From Prevotella sp. (GTDB taxonomy: Bacteria > Bacteroidota > Bacteroidia > Bacteroidales > Bacteroidaceae): a stretch of 64,000 bases of DNA. The DNA lies in the NCBI GenBank assembly GCA_017475265.1, contig JAFVFY010000075.1, forward strand, positions 36,942 through 100,941. The letters run 5' to 3'. Below are positions 42,456 through 55,200 of the stretch, piece after piece. Numbering within the stretch: the stretch's first letter is position 1; each line of letters begins with the position of its first letter. The notes under the pieces were generated by a model. That model did no database searches. It was given only the letters and a program-made list of their open reading frames with translations, and was not told where the DNA came from. Position numbers and translations under genes: made by a program.

Positions 42456-45400
42456 ATGAACAAGAAATCATTACTGACATGGGCATTCATTACGCTTGCC
42501 CGTAGTGTGAGAGCGAGGCAGGCCATTGCCGCCGTCCTGATGCTGTTCGCTGCCCCCACGGCGTGGGCTTCGGAACCTTTGAAAACCTTTAACTACAGTG
42601 TGGGCTACACTGGTAGTATCACCAAGGACGCTTTTATCAAGAATATCGATACCGATAACATTACAGATTTCTGGGAACATGGCATTAATACTCTATGGCC
42701 TGGGTTCGAGACTCATAGACTGGACATGCGCATGGAGGTGACACCGCTACTTGATCTTGATGCTACCCAAGATCATTTCAGAACCTCTAACACGAACTAT
42801 TTCTACTTCGTCAACGGTGGCGAAGGTCGCATTCTGGATGCGAAATTGAGTTACGGAGGTAATGCTATAGTTCCTATTAATACCTATCTCAAAGCCATAG
42901 AGTGCGACGTGGAGGTTGCCGGCGATACACACTTCGACGGTTTTACCGTAGTCTGGGTCGATAAAGATGTTAGTACCATCAGCCTCCCTGAAGGCGTAAC
43001 CCTTACGGCCAGTCCTTATTGCACCTACAACGGTACCGACTACTATGTAGTGGGAGACACCTATACGATTAGCATTGACGCTGACGACAAGGCGTTTAGT
43101 GACATCGAATTCCGTGGCGCTTACAATATCAAAATTGCCGCCGACAAACGCAGTGCCTCCTTCAAAGTAGCGGCAGATGTCACCGTCTCTGCCACCTTTC
43201 AGACCATCAGCGGTACCTGTGGCGACAACGCCACATGGGCACTCTCCCAGGATGCCGCCGGCAACTACACCTGCCTCACCATCAGCGGCAGCGGTGCCAT
43301 ATACGACTACAACCACACCACCGACGGCTCCACCACCACATGGCGCACCACTGCCCCGTGGGGCTGGGATCTGACCAGCATCACCATCGGCGACGAGATT
43401 ACGAGCATCGGCGACTATGCCTTCATCGGCTGCCAGCATCTCAGCAAACTTTCCCTTGGCAATGGTGTAAAAAGCATAGGCACCAACGCCTTCGACCACT
43501 GTGACGGACTCACCTGGGTCAGTCTGCCTTCCAGTGTCAGCACCCTCGCCGCAGGAGCCTTCAAGAACAGCGTGAACCTGCAGACGGTCTACATCCAGAA
43601 AAGCGACGGACTTGTAAGCATCACCGGCGTCAGTGCCTTCGACGGCTGCCACTCCAGCCTTGTCATTGACGTCCCCACGCCGGCCCTCGCACTGCAGTAT
43701 AAGACCGCCTCATACTGGAGCAACTACGCCGAGAGACTGCGCGTAGGCTTTGGCAACTATCTCTTCAGTGCCACCGACGAGGGAGGTACGCCCGCATACG
43801 CCATTTCCAATGCCGATGACCTGCGCAACCTCTCCGCTGCCGTCAATATGACTCAAGGTTACGCCTCTACTGGTAAAACCTTCCGCCAGACCGCCGATAT
43901 CGCCCTCAGCGGGAATTTCGCCCCCATCGCAAACTATAACGGTTATAATTTCGCTGGCACATACGACGGTGGGGGGCACGTCATCAGCGGACTCAGCATC
44001 AGCGGTAATGATGCTAATAATGCTTATAACGGCCTCTTCGGTGTTGTCAGTGGCGGCACCGTCAGTAACGTTATCCTGATGAACCCCAGCGTTACCGCCA
44101 CGGGTTCATATACCGGTGCCCTTATCGGCAGAATTGACAATCAAGGCAGTGCCATCAACTGCTACGCCTACGGCACTGACAACCTCATCGGCTCCACTGG
44201 CAAGGCCACCGTCACCAACGTCGCCCGTGCCCGCAAGGTCACCTTCAACGACGGCATCACTGTCACCCCCGATGCCAGCGACATTGCCAACGGCTTCGTC
44301 TATAGCGACGAGAGCTATTACCGCGAGGGTCTTGAGCTGAGCCTGAATGTAGAACGTCCGGGCTACGATGCCCACTACAGCTATACCGACGGAACGACCA
44401 CGACCAAGTTTGAAGTTGCGACACTCACCGTGCCAGCTGCAGACATTACCGTCAGTGCCACCTTCACTGTCAAGAAATGGGCAGGCACTGGCACAGTCGA
44501 TGACCCCTACGTTGTTGAGTATGTCTCACAGCTTAACGCACTGGCCGACAGCGTGAACAGTGGCATCAGCTATGCTGACATCTATTTCAAGTTAGGTGCC
44601 GATATCAGTTACGACACCAACGGTCTCTCCGACACCGAGAGCAACTTCACTGCCATCGGTGGCTACAAACATCCCTTCAACGGACACTTCGACGGTGCGA
44701 AGCACGTCATCAGCGGCATCCGTATCTATAAGGGAGGGTCATCTTTTGAGGACTATTATCAGGGTCTCTTCGGCCTTCTCGGTGCCGGTGCCTCTGTCAG
44801 CTATGTGCTCCTTTCCGATAGTCGCATCACCGGCTACCAGCATGTGGGCGGTATTGTAGGCAATAACAGCGGCGGCACCGTCACCAACTGCTTTGTGCTC
44901 AAGGACGTCACCATCAACGCCGTCAAGAGCATGAGTCTGTATCACGGTGGCAACGTGGGCAGTAACATGAATGGCGGCACAGTGACCAACTGTGCAGGTG
45001 CCGCCACCGTCACCTACGCTGATGGCATCAATTACTGCCAGTGCTACGGCGGCATCGTGGGTGAGAACGAAAACGCCAGCATCGAATACTGTCTCTATAC
45101 TGGTAACACCGTCAAAGGCAACTCTTACGTCGGAGCCATCATAGGCAATAATTGCGGTTCCAGCTCAAAGGTAGAGCACTGCTATTACACCAACAACTCT
45201 ATCACAGGTAAAGATAGCGACGGCAATGAGTTAGCCAACGCCGACTGCGCCGTCGGCGAGAATTCGGACAAATCTCCCAATCCCGAGAACATCGGACAGG
45301 TTGACTACCACGGCTTAGCACCGAAACCCCTCTTCTCCCAAATGGCTCCGCAGGACGACGAGGACAACAGCGTCTTCGTAGCCCTCATGGCCCGTCGTGC

Positions 45401-46184
45401 TGCTGCCCTCAAGGCTGCAGTTCCCCAGTACGACGCTTCAGTGACGCTCACCCTCAGAGGCCGCACCCTCAACAGGGACGGCAAGTGGCACACCATCTGC
45501 CTGCCGTTCGATGTTGACTTGACCAAGGCCGAGGGCGTGCTCTACGGTGCCGAGGCCCGCGAACTGACGAATGCCAGCATCACCGGCACAACGTTGCACT
45601 TAGAGTTCAGCAATCCGGTGGAGAAGCTCATCGCCGGTACACCATATATTATAAGACTGGGCAACACGGTGAGCGCAGCGAGGGCAGAGAGCTCAACGCT
45701 GACAGACCCGATATTTGCTAACGTGGACGTCGACGACACCGACCGCAGCTTCGACAACACCGAGAGCGGCAACCAGCGCGTCCGCTTCGTAGGTTCCTAC
45801 AAGATGACGAACTTCGACAATACCCTGAAGAGCACGTTGCTGGTGAACGGCACAGACAGTCCTTACTATCCAACAACCGGTACCAATATTGGAGCCTTCC
45901 GCGCCTACTTCACGATAGGCGATGGCGACAATCAGGGCACCGTCTCCATCACCGACTTCGATATCAAACTTGGCGATGACGAGTACACAGGAATAGTGGG
46001 CAACGCAGCTGAGCGTTGCACCGAGCGCCAATCCCGCAAGGTGATACTTAACCCCGGCGACGGCAATGGAAGTGTGGGCGACTTTGCGGACGAGGACGTC
46101 CGCGCTCCCAAAGAGTGGTACGACCTCAATGGCCGCAAGCTCAGTGGCAAGCCTTCGCGGAGCGGTCTGTATATCCAGAAATAA
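42456..46184 (+). CDS. BspA-type leucine-rich repeat / GLUG-motif surface protein
   Basis: The 1242-aa product has a signal peptide that ends near TAWAS (about 40). Leucine-rich repeats of the BspA/LRR_5 type occupy about 300-420 (GDYAFIGCQHLSKLSLGNGV, GTNAFDHCDGLTWVSLP). Two sets of GLUG-like repeats follow (about 450-600 and 690-900; YNGLFGVVSGGTVSNV, YQGLFGLLGAGASVSYV). The shared C-terminal module starts at W1011 (WHTICLPF). The final tail is cut short: WYDLNGRKLSGKP...GLYIQK lacks the NGKKVV part. Residues about 1210-1219 (ADEDVRAPKE) come from a palindromic repeat. BspA-like proteins mediate attachment in related bacteria; that role here is inferred. Confidence 0.85.
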   Translation: MNKKSLLTWAFITLARSVRARQAIAAVLMLFAAPTAWASEPLKTFNYSVGYTGSITKDAFIKNIDTDNITDFWEHGINTLWPGFETHRLDMRMEVTPLLDLDATQDHFRTSNTNYFYFVNGGEGRILDAKLSYGGNAIVPINTYLKAIECDVEVAGDTHFDGFTVVWVDKDVSTISLPEGVTLTASPYCTYNGTDYYVVGDTYTISIDADDKAFSDIEFRGAYNIKIAADKRSASFKVAADVTVSATFQTISGTCGDNATWALSQDAAGNYTCLTISGSGAIYDYNHTTDGSTTTWRTTAPWGWDLTSITIGDEITSIGDYAFIGCQHLSKLSLGNGVKSIGTNAFDHCDGLTWVSLPSSVSTLAAGAFKNSVNLQTVYIQKSDGLVSITGVSAFDGCHSSLVIDVPTPALALQYKTASYWSNYAERLRVGFGNYLFSATDEGGTPAYAISNADDLRNLSAAVNMTQGYASTGKTFRQTADIALSGNFAPIANYNGYNFAGTYDGGGHVISGLSISGNDANNAYNGLFGVVSGGTVSNVILMNPSVTATGSYTGALIGRIDNQGSAINCYAYGTDNLIGSTGKATVTNVARARKVTFNDGITVTPDASDIANGFVYSDESYYREGLELSLNVERPGYDAHYSYTDGTTTTKFEVATLTVPAADITVSATFTVKKWAGTGTVDDPYVVEYVSQLNALADSVNSGISYADIYFKLGADISYDTNGLSDTESNFTAIGGYKHPFNGHFDGAKHVISGIRIYKGGSSFEDYYQGLFGLLGAGASVSYVLLSDSRITGYQHVGGIVGNNSGGTVTNCFVLKDVTINAVKSMSLYHGGNVGSNMNGGTVTNCAGAATVTYADGINYCQCYGGIVGENENASIEYCLYTGNTVKGNSYVGAIIGNNCGSSSKVEHCYYTNNSITGKDSDGNELANADCAVGENSDKSPNPENIGQVDYHGLAPKPLFSQMAPQDDEDNSVFVALMARRAAALKAAVPQYDASVTLTLRGRTLNRDGKWHTICLPFDVDLTKAEGVLYGAEARELTNASITGTTLHLEFSNPVEKLIAGTPYIIRLGNTVSAARAESSTLTDPIFANVDVDDTDRSFDNTESGNQRVRFVGSYKMTNFDNTLKSTLLVNGTDSPYYPTTGTNIGAFRAYFTIGDGDNQGTVSITDFDIKLGDDEYTGIVGNAAERCTERQSRKVILNPGDGNGSVGDFADEDVRAPKEWYDLNGRKLSGKPSRSGLYIQK
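46085..46111. repeat. GC-rich palindromic repeat read in frame
   Basis: GCGGACGAGGACGTCCGCGC within the linker before the sorting-like tail of the 42456 protein; intergenic copy at 42118-42147. Confidence 0.75.
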
Positions 46185-46212
46185 ACAAGTATAATCTAAA
46201 AACAATAACAGT

Positions 46213-49200
46213 ATGAAACACAGAACATTTAACATCCGCTGGATGCTCGTCCTGCTGGCGATGGCTCTTGCCATACCCTCCTGGGCTAAAGTAGGAGAGC
46301 AATCGAAGGAAATGACGGAAAAAAAAGGCAACAAGAGCTATGGCAAATACACCATTTGGGCCAAGGGCGAAGACGTTGGCATCTTCTTCGATACTGGTGA
46401 GGATCATCTCAAAACGTTCCAAGACTCGAGGTTCTATTCCATCGAATACTTCGACAATGCCAAGGGTAAGTGGTGCTACAAGTTCTACATCCAGCAGTGG
46501 AACACCAAAACGTCGGGCGGATCGGAAGAGAGCCGTGTCCTTAGCGACATTAATGTGTATGTCAAGGCCAAGAATGGCAAAGAATATCACGTGGGAACGA
46601 TTGCCCATAGCGAGGAAGGCGAGGTGTCGGGTCTTGACCACACTGAGTATGCCAAATTAGAGCAAGGCTCAAACGACGGCGAATATCTGTTGTATCCCTC
46701 ACAGATGCTGTTGGAGGATGTCGGCATTCAGGAAATCTATCTGTCTTTCAGATACAAGATTGCCAGACATGAAATCTTTCATGCCAAAGACAAGGAATAC
46801 GAGATGAAGGTGATTAAAACCACCAGTCAGGGGTTGACTTTCACCTATACCCCCATGCCCACCGATGCAAAGTTCTCTGTTACCAGCGAAGGCTATCTGA
46901 AGATGGAATTGAGTAACGTGCCAGGCCACAGCTCTGAATGTAAATATAGCTGGTATTCCCGCCCTTCGAGTAAGTCAATGTGGGGTTCCCTGTACAGAAT
47001 GGATTTGACCCAGAGCGGTACTGGATGGAAAAAGAATGTTGACGTAAACAAGAGCGTCACCATTGTAGACAAAAATCAGCGATTCCAGCCATCGGATGCC
47101 CACACTATCCAGTACAGAGGCTACATGTTGGGCGACAAGTATGAATTCTCCAACCCCTACGCCGACTGGGCTGAACAGTATCATGTCATACCGGCATACT
47201 ACTATCCAAGCAAATTGGAACACGACGACTACGACCAGTGGGAAAACTCCGTTACAATCTCATGGAAAGTTCAGAAGACCTATAAAGACGTAACATCGAC
47301 AGGCTCGGAGCTAAATCGTAGCAATGATGGAATATGGTACTTATTACGCGAAGGTGGCGGTAAAGTGGATACGCTGACCACACTTCCAGGAAGCACTGAC
47401 GACAACAAGTTGAGCTACAAGGACACAACCCCAGCTCCCGAAACGGACTACACATACCGCGTACTCTTCATACCTACAGTGATGAAGAGTAAGGTTCCCG
47501 AAGCACTGACATGGTTCGCCGATTCGTTGAAGCCCTACACACAGTTAACTACAAGGCGCAATGTGAGTATCACCCTGAACCAGATCAACGATTCCACCAT
47601 AAATGGCGTCAAACTAAACTGGACATACCATATCGAAACCGGCAATTCATCTTTCGTCGTACAGCGTAAACTGGCAGGAACAGGCAACTGGGAAGACATT
47701 GCAACATTGCCTGTGGTAACCTCCCTGGAGGAGGCCACGTACACTGACACGCTTGTCGCCAACGCTTGCACGTTCTACGACTACCAAATCGTAGCCAATA
47801 CACTGGGTAGCAAATTCTACAGCAATACAGCCGAGAACTGCAACATGACGAGGGGCACCTCCATCACAGCCATCGATGTCACAAAGGGTACGGAGACCAA
47901 TGCGGTCATCGTCAACTGGAAAGTAGACCAGCGGGGTACTGACGACACCTATTTCAGCATAGAGCGCCGCCCCATTCTCAACGGCAACTACGGCGACTGG
48001 GTGAAGGCAGGCGAGACGTATGGCACGCTGCCACAGTACACCTTTACCGATACACGGGCAGAAGCCGGCAGCTACTATGAATACCGTGTCGTCGCATTCG
48101 GACAGAAGTGCGAGGGACAGATTGCCAGGAGCAGTGAACTCACTGACGTCGGTTTCATCATGTCGACAGGTACCGTTTCCGGACACATCAGCTATGGTAC
48201 GGGAAACAGCGTCGAGGGTGTGCGCGTTAACCTCATCAAGGGTGGAACGGATAGTGACATGCAGCGCGAATCCTACTCCCGCTTCATCCAAGGCAATCAG
48301 GACGGCGGACTCTTATGGGTGGCCGACTCTGCACACTATGCCGACAGGCTGAACAGCAACAAGCCGCTTTCAGTCCAGCTGTGGGCAGCTCCAATAAACG
48401 AGCGCCAGTACATGCCCATCTTCACACTGGGCAGCAATGTGGAATTAGGCTTGCTGTATCAAGACAACAACAGGTATAGGGTCACGTTCTTCCATGATAA
48501 AACGATGAAGCTTCTCGACCTCTATGTAACGGCTGCCCGATACAGCCATTACACCGTGACATACGACGGAACGGGGAAATGGCGATTCATCGTTGACGGC
48601 AACATAGCGGAGGCCGTGACGGAAAATTACATGGGAGATTGGACGCTTGCCGACGGCAAGACAAACTTCCACGTGGGTGGAGCCAGCGTGCAGTTTGACT
48701 CCAATTATTCCTTCTGCGGACTGGTAGACGAAATCCGTCTCTGGTCGCGTGAACTTACCGACAGAGAGTTGCCCACGAGCTACGACCGTTTGCTGGGCGG
48801 TAATGAGAGCGGACTGGTGCTGTACTGGCCCTTGGACGAGGGTATCGACGACTACACCTTCGACGTGTCGAGACAGAACGGCGTGAGCAACCAGAACCAC
48901 CCCACACTGTTCAAGAACACCAAGCCATCGAGAGTCGTCCCCCTGGATCTGGGTATCTACGGCGTGACCGACAGCGACGGCAACTACCTCGTTTCAGGTA
49001 TTCCATACGGTGCGGGAGGAACCAACTACAAGTTGCTTCCCGAATACGGCATCCACGAGTTCCACCCCGCCTCTCGCTCCCTTTACATCAGCTCGTCGTC
49101 GTTAACGGCCAACAACGTTGACTTTACCGACAAGTCCAGCTTCCGTATGTACGGGTACATCTATTATAAAGATACCAATATTCCTGTCAAGGGTATTTAC

Positions 49201-52200
49201 CTTTATGTCGATGGACAACTGGTGACCACCGACGGAAAGATTGCCGAGACCGACGAGGACGGATTCTATGAGATATCTGTCCCCATTGGCAATCACTACG
49301 TCGAGGCCAAACAGACGGGCCACGATTTTGTGGATGCAGGCCGTTGGCCAAGTCAGGGCTATTACGACTTCCAGAGCGAAGTGTCTCATAATTTCTCCGA
49401 CTCCACCCTTGTGAATTTCTGCGGCCGTGTGGCCGGTGGTCAGATTCAGGAGGAGAAGCCTGTGGGCTTCGGCTCGGAGAGCGGTGCATTGAACAACATC
49501 GGCCAGGCCGTCATCACGCTGGCGCTGAAGAGCAATCCCAACCTGAGCTTCAACTGTGAGGAGGGAACCACCAACAACTATCCGACCAATCGCCCCTTCC
49601 TGCCGAAGGACAATGACAAGACCGAAAGCATCAACAGTACGACATGGGCAGAGGGAAGCAAAATCTTTATCAAGACAGACAGCAAGACAGGTGAGTTCTC
49701 GGCCATGCTGCCGCCACTGAGATACAGTGTCACCAGCATCGAGATTCCGTCGAATACCGACCTGACCTTCTCAGACCTGCCTGATATTAACATGACCAAC
49801 CCCATCAGCATGAATGTTGACACGCTGCTGACGAAGACAATGAACGCTGACAGCACCATCAATATTGGCGTGAAGACGTATGGTTACAACCAGAAGATGG
49901 TCAGCATCTGGTATGCCGACCCGACACTGGTGGTCAAGGACAACAGCGACACGCTGAGGATAGGTGCTTTCGGCCGGCAGACTTGGAAGGACTACGAGGA
50001 CGCTTACGGCACGGTGGAGAGCATACAGGTCTACCACAAAGATGCCGACGGAGGTGTGGCCTACGACTATGACTATCCTGTCTTCAATATGGGCGAGAAC
50101 TATTCCTTCAGCCTGGAAGCCTACGAGAAATATGTGAACAAAGACAGTGGATATGATATTGAGGACCTTGTGAGGCTGAGCAATGTGGTGCTCGACTTGC
50201 ACAACGAGCTGAGTGACAATCAGGCCGTCGTTACAGAGAATGTTCCCGAAGAGAATATCAGCCAGGGCGACATTTACAACCTGAAGGCCAGCGAGCTTCA
50301 ACTGGACAGTGTGGGTAAGGCCACCTACAACTGGAAAGCCGGTATGCCCAACCCGACAGCCCCCTATACCCGTCATCTGAGCATCACCTACGAGCGCCGC
50401 AAGCGTGTCTACACCTTCGACGTGTTCGATGCCTACGTCTTCGGCTCCCTGCCCATAGGCAACAATTTCGTGACAACGGGTCCCGACAACGTGCTCATGG
50501 TGCTGCGCGATCCCCCAGGCAGCAGCTCATCGACATCGTGGACGAAAGGCAAGGTGAGTACGAAGATTGAGAAGATGAAATCGCGTGGCACGGAATTTGG
50601 TGCTGGCCTGAATCTTGAGTTCCTCTCTGGAACAGATATTACGACGGACACTGGTTTCGGTGTTGCCATCATCTCCTCAGAGAAGGCAGTCCTCGACATC
50701 AATGCGGGGCTTGAAGCATCATTCGAATACAACAACTCGTGGTCCACGACTTATACCATCACTAACACCGAGACCATTTCCACCAGTTCCGACACGGAGT
50801 TCGTCGGTGCCAATGGCGATGTATATATCGGCGTGGCCACAAACCTGATTATCGGTGACTGTAAGAAGGTGGGCTTCTTCCGCGACGGTCCCGATGAGCC
50901 TTTCGTTGTGAAAGACAGCCTGACGCTGTGCGTAGGCGACAGCGTGAAGACGACGTTCATGTACACCCAGGCCGAGATTGAAACCAGGCAGATACCCGAA
51001 TGGGAGAAGCTGAGGACATCGATGCTCATACCGGTAGGCTCTGAGGCAGAAGCAAAAAGCTTCCCGAACAACGACAAATACCCGAAGTATGTGACGTGGA
51101 AAGACCCCACGAGCGATGAGTGGACACCCGACTCCAAGTCTTATCTCATGGTGATGGGCACGGACACCTCGCTCAAGGAGGACAGCATTCAGACCCTGAC
51201 CAACCAAATCGAAAATTGGCAGGCGAGAATCAGGGACAACGAACAGGACAAACTGGATTCGCGGACCAATACCGGGCTGATGAAGAATATGAAGAATATT
51301 TCCTTCGACAGCGGCACAGCATACTCCTATACGGCAGGAACAGACACTGCCCACGTAGAAACGAAGGAATGGCACTGGAAGATTGGCGTTAAAGGCGATG
51401 GAAAGTTTGGATTTGGAATAGATGCCGCCTTGCTTGCAGGAATCAATATCGACATTGCCTTGAATGCCGCATACACAGGCAGTAAGACAACAGGCGATTA
51501 CGATGAAAACTACACCAATTCTTCAGAATTCACTTATAACTTCTCAGAATCGAGCATAGGTACGGCCCATACCATCAATTGCTACAAGTCAGGCAGGGGA
51601 TGGTCAGACCACTTCTCCACACTCGCCGGACAGACCTACTGCCCCTACGAGCCTGAGATTCTTACGAAGTACTACCTGCCCGGAACCCCGCTCAGCAATG
51701 CCACCATACCGATGCAGAAACCTCAAATTGGCGTCTCCAACGGCAGCCAGAACCCGTCGTTGCACGCCGTGCTGACCGATGTGCCATCGGGTACGCCTGC
51801 CATCTTCACCCTCTATCTGAGCAACGAGGTGGAGACCGACATGGCCATGACCTACGTACTGGGTGTGAAGGAGAACTCCAATCCCGACGGACTGCAGTTC
51901 ACCGTCGATGGTGTGAAGCTGGGCAACGGACGCAACATCGTCGTCGAGCCTGGCGAGACGGTCGTCAAGACCCTCGAGGTAACGCAGACCGACCAATCTA
52001 TCCTTGACTACAATGATGTGACGCTGACGCTCTTCTCAGACTGTCAGGACGACATCTCGAGTATCAACGGTGTCATTATGGACAAGTGTTCCATCGACGT
52101 GCACTTCAAGCCCAGCTCCTCGCCTGTGAAGCTGGATGCCGACGCCCTCGTGGCGAACATCGACAACGATGGCCAGGTGAAGTTCACCCTCTACGACTTC

Positions 52201-55200
52201 AACCGTTTGTTCAAGAACCTGAAGAGCATGGGAGTGGAGTACAAGGCCGAGGGCGACACCCAGTGGAGCCGCATACAGCGCTACGTCTTCAACGCTGCCG
52301 ACTCTACCGACCAGAACGACATCGTGGTGCCTGCTACGGGTGATGTCAAGCTGCTGCTGGATATGAACGATAACAACAGCTTCCCCGACCGTACCTACGT
52401 CTTCCGTGCATACACCGAGACGGAATACGGCACCGAGGGCGTACGCACCTACAGCGACGAGCTTGCCGTGGTGAAGGACATGCACCGTCCGACCGCCATT
52501 GGCACACCTCAGCCGTCCGACGGCATACTCCATGCTGGCGATGACATAATGGTGGAATTCAACGAGGACATCATCCCCGGTTTCGTCAATGCCTCGAACG
52601 TCACCGTGACGGGCAAGGTGAACAGCCAGCCCACCACCCATGAGGTGAGCATGCACCTCAGCGGACAGGAACCCACGGCAGCGACGGCCAGCGACTTCTA
52701 TATGCAGGGCAACAGCACCCTCGCAACATGGCTGAAGTACACCCAACCGGGCACGCTGCTTACACACTGCACCGGCGAGAATGCATTCACACTCACCATC
52801 GACGACGGTGGACACCTGACGGTGAAGGCCGGCCAACTCGACAAGACCGACACACTGACACTGCCCAAGAATGAGTGGATGTACCTGGCCTACTCGTACA
52901 ACGAGGAGACAACGGAACTCAGCTTGGCCATCCAGTATGGCAACCAGAGTTACTCCAAAAAGGCGTACATCGGTGCTGGCCGCACGCTGAAGCAAGTGGT
53001 GTATGCTGACGACAAGCGACTCTTCCTCGGTGGTAACGGGCTGGAGGCCGACTTGCACGACCTGCGCATCTACGGCATCTGCCGCGACCCGTTAGAGGTG
53101 GCAACGGAGAAATACAACACCTCCAACATCTACACCTCAGGACTAATGGCACACTGGCCCATGGACGAGGGACAGGGCACGAAGGCCCGCGACCTGCGCA
53201 ACGATGCGCACCCACTGGTGCTCACAGCAGCCAACTGGCGCATCGACGGCACGAACTATGCCGCCACTGTCGATGCCGACAAGCAGCAGCACCTCGACCT
53301 GAGCATCGCAGGAGCCTCTACCGACAATAACGGAAGCTACGTCGTGGAGTTCTGGTTCAAGGCCGACGGCGACATGGCTGGCAAGACCCTGATGCAGGCT
53401 GGTATCGATTATGGCAACACGCTGCGCCTCTTCACCCTGGACGATGGACAGCTGGCCTTCGAGTACGGCATCAACCGCAAGCTGGTGGCCCCCGACGACT
53501 TCGATCTCACTGGTGGATGGCATCACTTCGCACTCAACGTCACACGCGGCGCTTCGGCTTCGGTTGCCATCGACGGCAAGCGCACTGCGGTGATGACCGA
53601 AAGTGCAGTGCCCCCATTGGAGGGAGCCAAGCTGGTGATGGGTGCAGGCTATAAGGTGGCGCTCGACGGTAGTTACACCTACCAGGACTACATGACCGGT
53701 GCCTTCGACGAGGTGCGTGTCTGGAAGGGTGTGTTGAAGCCCGAAGTGGTGGAGTCCAACATGTACCAGTGCTTAGACACGCTCGATGCCGGGGCAAAGG
53801 GACTCACCGTCTATTATCCCATGGAGACCAAGACCACAGAGTATGGCGTGGAGGTGAAGAAGCCGTCGGACAAGGACTTCGCTCCCGGACAGATCATGCC
53901 TGGCAGCATGACAGGAAACTTCGACCTCAATGCCTTCTCCCTGAACGCACCGCCGGTCAGGAAGGCTCCCGAGGTGAAGACCGTCGTCAGCGACGCCACC
54001 GTCTCCGACCGCAAGGTGTACATACAGCTGAATCCTACATCGCTGGCTGAAATTGAAGGAACGACGCTCGACGTTACCGTCAACCAGATATTCGACACGA
54101 ACGGCAACTTCTCACTGCCCATTACCTGGCAGGTATATGTCCACCAGAATACCCTCGACTGGGCCAAGGACTCCGTGACCTGCATCAAGAACTACGGCGA
54201 CGAGGCCTCCTTCCAGGTGGAAATCGTCAACTCCGGCAAGGCCACAGAGTACTACACCGTCAGCGACATGCCTACATGGCTCAATTCTCAATTCTGCTTT
54301 CTCAATTCTCAATTCTCAGGCGAGGTGGCACCCGAGAGCCGTCAGGCCCTGCGCTTCGACGTTCTGCCCACGGCACCTGTAGGTACGTATGACGTTAACC
54401 TCACCCTCACGGGCAACAACGAGATTGCCGAGCCGCTGCAGCTCGTACTCAAGGTGAAGGGCGTCGCCCCCGACTGGGTAGTGCCCGACACCCTCGATGA
54501 CCAGATGAACGTCGTGAGTCAGGTGATTATCGACGGCATCGTCAACGAGAACGTCGAGAGCCGCCTGGGAGCCTTCATCGGCACGATGTGCGTGGGCGTG
54601 GCCTCGCCTGAGAAGGCCCGTGGCTCCTACTACGTGCCCATGACCATCTATGGCAATGTCAACGAGCACAAAGACCAGCCCATATCGTTCAAGTTCTGGG
54701 ATGCCTCTACGGGTATCACTTACGTGGGAATGAATGCCGAACCCAGCGTGAAGTTCCAGCAGGACGGCATGAAGGGCAGTTACAACTACCCCGTCATCCT
54801 CACCGATACCAACGAGGTGGAGCAGCGGCTCGACGTGGCTAAAGGATGGAACTGGGTTTCCATCAACGTCAAGCCCGCCGCTAACCTGTCGCTGACAGAG
54901 GTGCTCGTCGCCGACGGGTTCCTGCAGAACGACATGATCAAGGACAAACTTAACATCGGTTACTACGACGGCAACGGATGGAACTCAGGAACACTGAAGA
55001 GCATCCAGCCCGCCTGCATGTACAAGCTCAGCGTACAGCAGCCCGTCAATATCATCCTCAAGGGAGAGGAGTGCGTACCCTCGCTTACACCTGTCAGCCT
55101 CAGTCACGGGTGGAACTGGATAGGCTTCGTCCCACAGACTGCAATGGAAATCAACCAGGCATTAGGCGGAGCGGAAGCCATACAAGGCGACTACATCAAG

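Noticed and set aside
52036-53058. 340-aa open frame opposite the giant LamG gene
   Set aside because: Shadow frame with no recognisable domain.
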